This document shows, piece after piece, positions 7,039 to 13,093 of a stretch of DNA of 20,273 nucleotides. A program made the position numbers and the translations under genes. The notes below the pieces were generated by a model, which made no database searches, had not been told where the DNA came from, and was given only the letters and a program-made list of their open reading frames with translations. Source of the stretch: a virus; IMG/VR virus record IMGVR_UViG_3300009104_000151, positions 1-20,273 of that record. One strand, 5' to 3'. Numbering within the stretch: the stretch's first letter is position 1; each line of letters begins with the position of its first letter.

Positions 7039-7476
7039 TTAATTTTGTGTTATGCGATTTGATAATTCAATAATTCCTCTATAATATGTATGATCTGTAA
7101 AATCATCTTCTAAATATGTAACACCAGCGTTTTCGCTAGTGTAAACAGTAAATCCATCAGAAGATAAATCAATATAATTTGCTGGTCTAGTGCGTAATAA
7201 TGCTAAACATTGTGATACCATAGAATTAACATCTAATTCGCCACCATCATCAGATACATACCTAGCGATACACTCAATTCTAGTGATCGTTTCCATGTTA
7301 TATTGTGTTTGATTTTGGTCAACCTCATTGTTTGAAACTGAATAAATCCTAATGTGTGGGTAGGTTGCATTGGTAGGTACACGCCCATATACAGGCACGT
7401 TAGATGAATCAATAGTAATGTTGCTATTTAATTTGCCGATTATTGCTTTGCGTACATATTGAATAGCTTCTAACAT
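7039..7476 (-). CDS. DUF3168-like tail terminator/completion protein
   Basis: 145 aa. The pattern LEAIQYVRKAIIGKL at the N-terminus, YPHIRIYSVSNNE (about 59-71), and then an RIECIARYVSDDGGELDVNSMVSQCLALL segment fits DUF3168/gp17-like tail-completion proteins that cap the tail end at the head-tail joint. The position right after the HK97 gp10-like gene supports this. Its ATG overlaps the upstream stop codon (TAATG). In typical siphophages the next gene would be the major tail protein; here envelope and lysis genes follow instead. Assignment is moderate because the family is sequence-diverse. Confidence 0.6.
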   Translation of the reverse strand: MLEAIQYVRKAIIGKLNSNITIDSSNVPVYGRVPTNATYPHIRIYSVSNNEVDQNQTQYNMETITRIECIARYVSDDGGELDVNSMVSQCLALLRTRPANYIDLSSDGFTVYTSENAGVTYLEDDFTDHTYYRGIIELSNRITQN

Positions 7477-7991
7477 TATTTTATAATTTTATTTAATCTA
7501 CGATTAACCCTATCATAAAGATTTTTAAACCCAATTCTAGCACTACTAAAAAAGAATGGTCGTGCTGGTAAATTCACTTCACGTATTCCTTTGCCTTTAA
7601 ATTGCATTGCATATGATGGTGGTATGCCAAGTTCTAACATATCATCTAATTTAACCATACCACCAGTGCCAAATTCTACATAGGGTGCGTAGATTTTATC
7701 GGCAACCACTTGAACTTGTTTACCTCTAGCACTAGCACTAATTGATTGTCTTAAACTTCCGCCATGCCTACCTTTTTTATCTTTTTTATTTTTTCCTTTT
7801 CTAACAGGTGCTGATCGTTTTGCTATCCTTACAATTTCAAGTCCAGTTCTGCCTATTTCTGTAGCCAATCCACGCCTATCAAATGCCTTTAACCTTTTAA
7901 GTTTTGTTTGCAATTTATTATAGTCGCTTTGATTAATTTTCATTGCGACCATTACTGGATGATTACCTGGTATTTTTGATGCTCTTGGCAT
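7476..7991 (-). CDS. HK97 gp10-like head-tail/tail-completion protein
   Basis: 171 aa with the hallmark YAPYVEFGTGG (101-111) and LPARPFFFSSA (141-151) motifs of the HK97-gp10 family, preceded by a basic loop (KGKNKKDKKGRHGG, 65-78) and SLRQSI. Family members act in the connector or tail completion of siphovirus-like phages. The ATG at 7991 lies 1 nt after the head-closure gene; internal Met14 and Met17 are alternative starts since the first 16 residues look unstructured. Context (connector, head closure, this gene, DUF3168-like) is the canonical order. Confidence 0.85.
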   Translation of the reverse strand: MPRASKIPGNHPVMVAMKINQSDYNKLQTKLKRLKAFDRRGLATEIGRTGLEIVRIAKRSAPVRKGKNKKDKKGRHGGSLRQSISASARGKQVQVVADKIYAPYVEFGTGGMVKLDDMLELGIPPSYAMQFKGKGIREVNLPARPFFFSSARIGFKNLYDRVNRRLNKIIK

Positions 7992-7992
7992 A

Positions 7993-8319
7993 TTAATCTA
8001 TTTTAGTTGCTTTAAGTTGAACATAATAATTTAATTCAGATTGATACATTTCATTGATTCTATATTGTTCGCTCTCACCCTCTCTAATAAATATATCGCC
8101 AACTTGAATATCGTCAGCGGTCTTTTTTCTTATAATCATTTCAACATAAACCCTATGTTCACGCATCCCATTTTCCATTTTAATATCACCAGAAACTTCT
8201 TTTAAATCACACCATAGTGTTTTTACGTCAGCTAGTGTTGAATTATAACCACCATAGTTATCACTCACCCTAGTTAATCGTTTTAATGTAATACGATTTT
8301 TTAGTTTTCCAGGATTCAT
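7993..8319 (-). CDS. Head closure protein (SPP1 gp16/Phage_H_T_join type)
   Basis: 108 aa: MNPGKLKNRITLKRLTRVSDNYGGYNST at the start is the usual opening of head-tail joining proteins (KLR.RITL......D..GG). It is followed by alternating strands VKTLWCDLKEVSG, HRVYVEMIIRK, IQVGDIFIREGESEQYRI and YVQLKATKI. These form the small beta-barrel ring that closes the portal after DNA packaging. The start overlaps the upstream stop codon as TAATG. Confidence 0.85.
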   Translation of the reverse strand: MNPGKLKNRITLKRLTRVSDNYGGYNSTLADVKTLWCDLKEVSGDIKMENGMREHRVYVEMIIRKKTADDIQVGDIFIREGESEQYRINEMYQSELNYYVQLKATKID

Positions 8320-8840
8320 TATATATACATTGATCTATACGAACTTAATATGTTTTTAACAGATGTAGGTATTTCGACTTGCCCAAATCTTGAACCCCCT
8401 TCAAACACATCGCTTCTATTGTCATAATAAGTTGCTGTTAATTGCAATATAGCTTGTATTAATAAACTATCATCTAACCCACTAGTAACATATGTTACTT
8501 TAACCTTTTCTGATGCGCCCCCATCCAATTCTATGGTTTCATTATCTAACCCTAGCATTGTATAATCGGTACTAGCTGTTCCGTCAAGTGTAACACTACT
8601 AATACTAGATACAGGCGCAAAGGGTAAATCGAAAACACCATTAGTTGAATCCAAATAATACGTTCTATTTTTAGCAACAATATCACGACTTATATAGTTC
8701 TCACACCATATACGTGCTTGTGTTATCATTCTAACAATTAACGCATCATCCGCTGAAGTATCAATTCTAGCATACAATTTAACGTCAGCTGTGGTAACAA
8801 TTTCAGATCCTGTTGTTGAATTAATCTTAACTTGTCGCAT
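8319..8840 (-). CDS. Head-tail connector, HK97 gp6-like
   Basis: 173 aa. Starts with TTADVKLYARIDTSADDALIVRMI, the helical signature of the Phage_connect_1/gp6-like family, then ARIWCENYISRDIV, a central beta region (YYLDSTNGVFDLPFAPVSSISSVTL) and a C-terminal ILQLTATYYDNRSDVFEG segment. It forms the adaptor ring under the portal. The 5' end overlaps the upstream 64-aa gene by 14 nt, indicating coupled expression. Confidence 0.85.
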   Translation of the reverse strand: MRQVKINSTTGSEIVTTADVKLYARIDTSADDALIVRMITQARIWCENYISRDIVAKNRTYYLDSTNGVFDLPFAPVSSISSVTLDGTASTDYTMLGLDNETIELDGGASEKVKVTYVTSGLDDSLLIQAILQLTATYYDNRSDVFEGGSRFGQVEIPTSVKNILSSYRSMYI

Positions 8841-9021
8841 CGTCTTTAGTTTCTACTGATTTTTTTTTTAATTCTTTAGTTTCTCTTTTTAGCTTTGCTT
8901 CTTTTGAAGCCCAACCTTTATTTAAAAAAACTTGAACCTTTTCGTCTGGCACGTTTATATCGTCACCAGCTTCATAATTTTTTCCCTTGTTTGTCAAAGG
9001 CACTAATACTTTTAATTTCAT
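8827..9021 (-). CDS. Small head-region accessory protein (64 aa)
   Basis: A short protein with the pattern KLKVLVPLTNKGKNYEAGDDINVPDEKVQVFLNKGWA, an SH3-like small fold commonly encoded next to the head-tail connector in siphophages, then a Lys/Glu-rich tail (residues 41-64). Role unknown; possibly head decoration or connector assembly. It is the first gene after a terminator hairpin, so a promoter should lie just upstream, and a TATCTTTAC motif is present there. Confidence 0.7.
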   Translation of the reverse strand: MKLKVLVPLTNKGKNYEAGDDINVPDEKVQVFLNKGWASKEAKLKRETKELKKKSVETKDDATS

Positions 9022-9034
9022 AATATTATTTTTT

Positions 9035-9043
9035 GTAAAGATA
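9035..9043 (-). promoter_or_regulatory. Promoter-like motif TATCTTTAC for the head-completion operon
   Basis: The minus strand reads TATCTTTAC, differing from TAnnTTTG at one base, 13 nt before the ATG of the 64-aa gene and immediately after the terminator T-run. The 17-nt string TATCTTTACAAAAAATA recurs upstream of the small terminase gene. A TTG lies 14 nt upstream. Tentative, but some promoter is required here because the hairpin upstream should block read-through. Confidence 0.4.
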
Positions 9044-9077
9044 AAAAAAAAGTGTCACAATATTTTGCGACACTTTT
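9044..9077 (-). terminator. Strong hairpin terminator after the nuclease gene
   Basis: AAAAGTGTC (9048-9056) and GACACTTTT (9069-9077) form a 9-bp stem, extended inward by CAA/TTG across a TATT loop after one mismatch. On the minus strand a run of at least nine T follows. The flanking A/T runs make it potentially bidirectional. It separates the nuclease gene from the head-completion genes. Confidence 0.8.
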
Positions 9078-9097
9078 AATTAATGAAAACAATAAAA

Positions 9098-9469
9098 TTA
9101 AACAATAACTGCAAAGTTATTAAAATTTTTTGAATATTTACCATTACGTGTAAATTTAAAAGCACTATTGCTACCAGTGTTTTTTATAATAAAGAATCCA
9201 TTGAAAACTTGTACCCAAATTGCAAAGTAATCAACCTCATTTAATTTATAATATCTATTTGTAGTGTGAAGGGTTACATGAATACCACGTGGAACAACTG
9301 GTTTTGCAGTTGATTTGATTTGAATTTTTTTTAGATCGCCATTTGGTAATTCTAAAATACAATCGTAGGGTGATGCATCTAATAGTGGCATTGATACACG
9401 AAGATTATTTTTCATTGCCATAACAGCAAATCTATATTCAGCTGTACATCCTAGTAAATTACCATTCAC
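9098..9469 (-). CDS. Small PD-(D/E)XK nuclease, possible free-standing homing endonuclease
   Basis: 123 aa. LLGCTAEYRFAVMAMKNNLRVSMPLLDASPYDCILEL followed by KKIQIKST matches the PD-(D/E)XK endonuclease family that includes group I intron-encoded enzymes: conserved Glu (E11), Asp (D36) and the Q50-x-K52 pair, then YFAIWV. All catalytic positions appear intact. Expected activity is metal-dependent DNA cleavage; target unknown. The start is a GTG at 9469; an in-frame stop lies about 30 nt upstream and no ATG is available. No intron is apparent, and the gene is isolated by a terminator on each side, the structure of a moron or homing-gene insertion between accessory cassette and connector genes. 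Confidence 0.7.
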   Translation of the reverse strand: MNGNLLGCTAEYRFAVMAMKNNLRVSMPLLDASPYDCILELPNGDLKKIQIKSTAKPVVPRGIHVTLHTTNRYYKLNEVDYFAIWVQVFNGFFIIKNTGSNSAFKFTRNGKYSKNFNNFAVIV

Positions 9470-9471
9470 GC

Positions 9472-9480
9472 TTAAAGATA
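9472..9480 (-). promoter_or_regulatory. Promoter-like motif TATCTTTAA ahead of the nuclease gene
   Basis: TATCTTTAA on the minus strand lies directly after the terminator T-run and 2 nt before the GTG start. It shares TATCTTTA with the site at 9035-9043. If used as a -7 element the transcript would be nearly leaderless. TTTG occurs 12 nt upstream within the hairpin. Low confidence. Confidence 0.3.
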
Positions 9481-9481
9481 C

Positions 9482-9508
9482 AAAAAACCACGCAAATTAT
9501 TTACGTGG
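9482..9508 (-). terminator. Hairpin terminator closing the small-gene cassette
   Basis: CCACG (9488-9492) pairs with CGTGG (9504-9508) around an 11-nt A/T loop that can partly pair (AAAT/ATTT); on the minus strand six T follow. It lies 35 nt after the stop of the 48-aa membrane ORF. Confidence 0.7.
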
Positions 9509-9543
9509 CTTTCATGGACTAAAAAATAAACTAAAAAAACTAC

Positions 9544-9690
9544 TTATTGTTTTTCATTTGCCATTAGTAAACTCATAAAGATTATAAATAGAAATACAAA
9601 TCCTAATACGTCTTTAAATAAATATAATTGGCGTAATGAGAATAACAAAAAAGCAATACTTAAAAATATTTTTATTTTATTATTGTTCAT
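9544..9690 (-). CDS. Small two-helix membrane protein (48 aa)
   Basis: ATG at 9690-9688, TAA at 9546-9544. The peptide is almost entirely hydrophobic with two predicted membrane helices (about residues 8-24 and 28-44) separated by RQLYLFKD, and a polar ANEKQ end. Its start overlaps the stop of the 81-aa gene as ATGA, the classic arrangement for coupled translation, which supports it being real. The pair could be a small membrane effector system, for example holin/antiholin or superinfection exclusion; that is speculation. Confidence 0.6.
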   Translation of the reverse strand: MNNNKIKIFLSIAFLLFSLRQLYLFKDVLGFVFLFIIFMSLLMANEKQ

Positions 9691-9932
9691 CTATTAAAAA
9701 ATGCTAACATTACAACTGTCATTGCCAGTAAAAATATTACCGCCCATTGTAATGTTTTTAATACATGGGCTTTTGCCAATGCCATTTCTTTTTTATCCTT
9801 TTCTATTTTAACTAATTGATTATAATAAATTATACAATCGTTTTTTTGTTTGTGAGTTAGATACCTAAAAGGTTTTTCGTTATATCTTTTTTTAGCGATA
9901 TTATCTAACATTAGTGGTATGTGATTTTCCAT
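9687..9932 (-). CDS. Small protein with C-terminal membrane anchor (81 aa)
   Basis: Unrecognised. A polar, charged N-terminal part (residues 1-58, with KQKNDCIIYYNQLVKIEKDKK) ends in one transmembrane helix (about 61-79, WAVIFLLAMTVVMLAFF), so it is probably a tail-anchored inner-membrane protein facing the cytoplasm. It uses the A-rich leader shared by other genes in the cassette and is coupled by ATGA to the 48-aa membrane ORF. Confidence 0.65.
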   Translation of the reverse strand: MENHIPLMLDNIAKKRYNEKPFRYLTHKQKNDCIIYYNQLVKIEKDKKEMALAKAHVLKTLQWAVIFLLAMTVVMLAFFNR

Positions 9933-9942
9933 TTTATTTGTT

Positions 9943-10140
9943 TTAAGTTATTATTGATTTAAAGTAATTTTCAAGTTCAACACACGCTTTATCATACGCC
10001 ATATCAAAATCGCCTTTTAAATCCCTAAGGACATCAGCTTTAAGAAGTGGATTTAATTTTTTAAATCTTTTGCTCTCTTTCATAGATGCTTCACCATAAT
10101 CTAAATCTATTACTATTTTTAAAAGTTTCTTTGATTCCAT
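9943..10140 (-). CDS. Small hypothetical protein (65 aa)
   Basis: Not recognised. Charged and mostly helical in appearance, with SMKESKRFKKLNPLLKADVL in the middle and DKACVELENYFKSII at the end. No signal peptide or membrane segment. It sits 15 nt after the 106-aa gene and 10 nt before the 81-aa gene, inside the small-gene cassette. Confidence 0.6.
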   Translation of the reverse strand: MESKKLLKIVIDLDYGEASMKESKRFKKLNPLLKADVLRDLKGDFDMAYDKACVELENYFKSIIT

Positions 10141-10155
10141 TTATTAATTATTTTA

Positions 10156-10476
10156 CTAATATCCCATATTACTAAAAACTCTTGACATTTTATTATGTCT
10201 GTTTATAGCTTTTTGTTGTACTTCTTTTTTTGTGTAGTGTTTTTCACGAGATAACCAGTTCTTACGATCTTTTATATATCGTTTTTCTTTTTTATATTGT
10301 CTAACCCATTCCTGTACTTCTTTTTTTGTTTTTGCATAAAAGTATATACAATAAGCATTCATTAAAGAGTAGTTAGCTTGTATTGATTCTTTAGGTGCAT
10401 ATTGTATTCTACCCACCCATTGTTGTGAATAACTATTTTTTCTTATAGTTACTTTTAAAGGATATTTAATTTTCAT
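10156..10476 (-). CDS. Basic hypothetical protein (106 aa), MKIKYP start
   Basis: Not recognised. A basic protein: MKIKYPLKVTIRKNSYSQQWVGRIQY, an aromatic strand ANYSLMNAYCIYFYAKTKKEVQEWV, then a Lys/Arg-rich C-terminal half (KEKRYIKDRKNWLSREKHYTKKEVQ). The beta-beta-alpha start with a basic tail suggests a cytoplasmic nucleic-acid or protein-binding protein; this is inference. Its first six residues and its leader are identical to those of the 64-aa gene upstream through a 31-bp DNA repeat. Confidence 0.6.
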   Translation of the reverse strand: MKIKYPLKVTIRKNSYSQQWVGRIQYAPKESIQANYSLMNAYCIYFYAKTKKEVQEWVRQYKKEKRYIKDRKNWLSREKHYTKKEVQQKAINRHNKMSRVFSNMGY

Positions 10477-10488
10477 TTTATTGTTTTT
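10458..10488 (-). repeat. 31-bp direct repeat, copy 1, over a start codon
   Basis: Identical over 31 bp to 10771-10801. It covers the A-rich leader, the ATG and the first codons (MKIKYP) of the 106-aa gene. The copies are 313 bp apart, so recombination between them would exchange or delete one small gene. Confidence 0.85.
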
Positions 10489-10494
10489 TAATTA

Positions 10495-10569
10495 TTAATT
10501 ATTTTTTAGGGTTTCGTAGAGCGTTTTGAAATAAATTCCTGTCCTATTTCTTTTAAGAGTTCTCGACAT
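10495..10569 (-). CDS. Possible 24-aa basic peptide
   Basis: ATG at 10569-10567, TAA at 10497-10495, encoding a basic peptide beginning MSRTLKRNRTGIYFKT. It fills the gap between the 64-aa and 106-aa genes. A G-run (GGGGGG, unusual in this A/T-rich DNA) lies about 14 nt upstream. Very short, so it may be chance. Confidence 0.3.
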   Translation of the reverse strand: MSRTLKRNRTGIYFKTLYETLKNN

Positions 10570-10594
10570 TGCTGTTAATGACCCCCCTATATTT

Positions 10595-10789
10595 TTATTT
10601 TATATTATTAATTATTGATCTTAATTCCATTGCTGTATCTTCATACTCTTTTAGCAAACTAGAATTTTCCCTTGTTGCGCCTTTTGACTTTAACATTGAT
10701 ACATAATTATCGCATCTACTTAATGTCGCTTTTAAATCTTTTAATTGAGTATTGTCGCTAGATTCCCAGTAAGGATATTTAATTTTCAT
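10595..10789 (-). CDS. Small hypothetical protein (64 aa), MKIKYP start
   Basis: Not recognised. MKIKYPYWESSDNT, then a helical, charged stretch ending in LKEYEDTAMELRSIINNI that looks like a short coiled coil or helical hairpin. No export signal. Leader and first six codons are identical to those of the 106-aa gene, then the sequences diverge, suggesting a shared or copied 5' module. Confidence 0.55.
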   Translation of the reverse strand: MKIKYPYWESSDNTQLKDLKATLSRCDNYVSMLKSKGATRENSSLLKEYEDTAMELRSIINNIK

Positions 10790-10801
10790 TTTATTGTTTT
10801 T
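10771..10801 (-). repeat. 31-bp direct repeat, copy 2, over a start codon
   Basis: Second identical copy, covering leader, ATG and the MKIKYP codons of the 64-aa gene. A shorter version of the leader (TAATAACTAAAAACAA before AAA-ATG) also precedes the 60-aa gene, and a looser one precedes the 81-aa gene. Confidence 0.85.
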
Positions 10802-10814
10802 AGTTATTATTTAT

Positions 10815-10997
10815 TTATATTCCAGAACACCCATTTGATATTCTGATTTCTTTTCTAGTTTTTTCGCATTGTTGGTTACTTACTTTCCTCATTACATTCG
10901 AAAGGTTTTTTTGATGTCTTTCACTCATATCACATAAAGCCAAATCACAAGCGTAATGAATTAATGCTAATTCTTGTTTTGTTAGTTCTATTTTCAT
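10815..10997 (-). CDS. Small hypothetical protein (60 aa), first gene of the cassette
   Basis: Not recognised. MKIELTKQELALIHYACDLALCDMSERHQ resembles a short helical protein with an N-terminal strand; five cysteines are present (residues 16, 22, 44, 56 and one nearby by eye), and the C-terminus is GCSGI. It is the first gene after the candidate promoter at 11024-11031 and after the capsid terminator, so it probably opens a separately transcribed unit. Confidence 0.55.
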   Translation of the reverse strand: MKIELTKQELALIHYACDLALCDMSERHQKNLSNVMRKVSNQQCEKTRKEIRISNGCSGI

Positions 10998-11023
10998 TTT
11001 GTTTGTTTTTAGTTATTATACAT

Positions 11024-11031
11024 CAAAAGTA
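11024..11031 (-). promoter_or_regulatory. Candidate Bacteroidetes-type promoter for the small-gene cassette
   Basis: TACTTTTG on the minus strand matches TAnnTTTG exactly, 26 nt before the ATG of the 60-aa gene and about 85 nt after the capsid terminator. No clear -33 TTTG is seen at the usual distance. The surrounding 11032-11100 is A/T-rich with no ORF. Confidence 0.45.
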
Positions 11032-11108
11032 ATAAAATATTTTCTATTTTATACTATAATTTAAAAAAAATTTTCAATTATTTTTTGCCAACGGATAAGA
11101 TAGAGTAT

Positions 11109-11132
11109 AAAAAAAGGCGCTAAATAGCGCCC
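11109..11132 (-). terminator. Hairpin terminator after the major capsid gene
   Basis: GGCGCT (11116-11121) and AGCGCC (11126-11131) form a GC-rich stem over an AAAT loop; on the minus strand seven T follow. It lies 23 nt after the capsid stop. A T-run on the plus side makes it look bidirectional. Confidence 0.85.
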
Positions 11133-11154
11133 TTTTTATATAGAAAAACTACAA

Positions 11155-12360
11155 TTATGATGCAGTTAGTGCTGTAATTGCAGAACTAAATGTACCATTA
11201 ACGATACCATTAGGTAAATAAGTTGCAAGTGCAACTCTTTCAACTGCTCTAACAGTTACGAAACCATCCCTCACATTTGTTCCATCTTGGCTAAAGAACT
11301 CAATAGATACATTATCTCTAACCCAAACTTGACACGAATTAGCGAAATCACCTACTAGGAATTTCCCAGCAGTCATATTCACATTCTGTACAACAGGTAC
11401 ACCCATAAAACTAGGCGAAAGACCTTGATAAACTTGGTCTTTAATATAGTTATTAGTAGTGTCTTTTGTTAACAAGATTTTGTGAAAATCAGTTGGATTT
11501 AAAAGAATATAATTTGGTCTATAATTGTTTAATGCCAGCTGATTAATAGTGGCAACTAAAACGTCAAACTCATTTGGCGCAGTAACAGCTTGATAAAATT
11601 TACCATTACTACTTTCATCAAAGTCACTAGATGAATTTAATAAACCTTTTAGATTTGGTGCAGAACCAGAACCACCTAATAATTGGTCATCTTCGACTTC
11701 CATTAATTTAGCTGGTACTCTATTAGATATATAACTAGATAATTGTGGTGTATCGGCTAACATTTCTTCACTTATTCTTAAATAAGTACCGATTTTCTCA
11801 ATATTAACACTAGTCGCTGTCATATCGAAATCAGTTTGCCCAAATGTAGCACCTTCAGCTGTTGCTGCTGCACCATTTGAATAACCAGATTCCTCGACAT
11901 ACCTAACTACATCAGAGTTAGTTGAACCAACTGGCAACATTTGTCTAATGTTTTGTGGTCTATTTGGGTCATGGTAGTAACCAGGCACACGTTGTGCTGG
12001 AATAACCTCACCAGTAAAATCAGCTGCAACAGTCATGTCAGCTTTCACTTCAAAACTTGCTGCTCTTGAATTACCTTTTCTTAATGAATCAAGCGCACCA
12101 TCATTGATGGCTTTGATTAACCTACTTTTAAATGACTTATTTTCTCTTTGAGTATTTAATGATTCAATAGATTTCTTATTAGAAACTTCCATTTCATCCA
12201 TTCTCTCATTGAATTTTTGAGTAAGATTGTTTATTTCACCCTTTAGGGTTTCTTCAATCTTCCCATCGGCACGTGTCTGTACCTGTTCACTAGCTTTATC
12301 AATTTTTTCGTCAATTATATTGCCTAATTGATCAAGCTGTTTTTTTACATTTTCTTCCAT
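11155..12360 (-). CDS. Major capsid protein, HK97 fold with N-terminal delta domain
   Basis: 401 aa. Residues 1-75 are a charged coiled coil (LDQLGNIIDEKIDKASEQVQ onward) acting as built-in scaffold; the HK97-fold core starts around 105 (VKADMTVAADFTGEVIPAQR) with VVRYVEESGYSNGAAATAEG, FDMTATSVNIEKIGTYLRISEEML and the C-terminal VRAVERVALATYLPNGIV. Upstream protease gene suggests cleavage of the delta domain near residues 95-105 (SLRKGNSRAAS region). No separate scaffold gene is present, as usual for this type. It starts 3 nt after the protease stop, and a strong terminator follows. Confidence 0.92.
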   Translation of the reverse strand: MEENVKKQLDQLGNIIDEKIDKASEQVQTRADGKIEETLKGEINNLTQKFNERMDEMEVSNKKSIESLNTQRENKSFKSRLIKAINDGALDSLRKGNSRAASFEVKADMTVAADFTGEVIPAQRVPGYYHDPNRPQNIRQMLPVGSTNSDVVRYVEESGYSNGAAATAEGATFGQTDFDMTATSVNIEKIGTYLRISEEMLADTPQLSSYISNRVPAKLMEVEDDQLLGGSGSAPNLKGLLNSSSDFDESSNGKFYQAVTAPNEFDVLVATINQLALNNYRPNYILLNPTDFHKILLTKDTTNNYIKDQVYQGLSPSFMGVPVVQNVNMTAGKFLVGDFANSCQVWVRDNVSIEFFSQDGTNVRDGFVTVRAVERVALATYLPNGIVNGTFSSAITALTAS

Positions 12361-12363
12361 TTT

Positions 12364-13056
12364 TTACGATTTTTTTAAGGAATTAATAAAATATTTATAT
12401 ACTTCAAAATCGTCTTTTTTACTTTCTACATTCGGCAAAGTGACTTCTTCAGTCGGCTTTGTGAACTCTATAAATAGAGATTTTAATTTCAAAATTTCGC
12501 CCTCAATAGCATATCCAAGTTCATCAGATATATTACCTTTGCGAATTATTTTGCATAGATTGTCGTAACGCTTTGATAATTTTTCAACATCTACATTGCC
12601 TTTAACATCCAAGATTTTAGCTTGATCATTTGCAGCTAATGTAACAGCGCTAACTTCATATAGTTTAACTTCACTTATTTCACGATATTCGCCTTTGTTT
12701 TCTTTTTGTATTGGCATAATACCAACACTATTTTCTGTTAAAATACCACCTTTCATTAGTTCAACAACATCTTTACCTAGTTGTGTTTTAGCGATTTCAG
12801 CTACAAACACCAATCCCTTTTCATCTTCGTACAACTCACGCATTTTACCAATAGGTTGATTCATGTCATGTTGATATAAATATTTTACACGCTCACCATT
12901 TTCTTTAATGGTTTTTGTGTAAGATCCTTTCATAATTATATCATTATCGGAATCTTTATTTCCGAAAAAAGAACCATAACCTTTAATGATTCCAGCGTAT
13001 TCGTCAGCATCCAATAATTCACCTATTGGTGTTGACTTATATATAATAGTATTCAT
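12364..13056 (-). CDS. HK97-type prohead protease (S78)
   Basis: 230 aa. YAGIIKGYGSFFGNKDSDNDIIMKGSYTKTI is the typical start of the family; YLYQHDMNQPIGK carries the likely catalytic His63, LTENSVGIMP the likely Ser110, and KLYEVSAVTLAAN the conserved Glu/Ser region near 134. It cleaves the capsid delta domain and itself during prohead maturation. The C-terminal 80 residues are variable and charged. A TATATTTATAAAAA motif lies 14 nt upstream of the ATG. Confidence 0.9.
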   Translation of the reverse strand: MNTIIYKSTPIGELLDADEYAGIIKGYGSFFGNKDSDNDIIMKGSYTKTIKENGERVKYLYQHDMNQPIGKMRELYEDEKGLVFVAEIAKTQLGKDVVELMKGGILTENSVGIMPIQKENKGEYREISEVKLYEVSAVTLAANDQAKILDVKGNVDVEKLSKRYDNLCKIIRKGNISDELGYAIEGEILKLKSLFIEFTKPTEEVTLPNVESKKDDFEVYKYFINSLKKS

Positions 13057-13093
13057 AATAAAAAATTTTTATAAATATACGAAATATTTAACT

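Noticed and set aside
11032-11108. A/T-rich gap after the capsid terminator as a possible small RNA or origin
   Set aside because: No stable hairpin, repeat or ORF seen apart from the candidate promoter at its edge.
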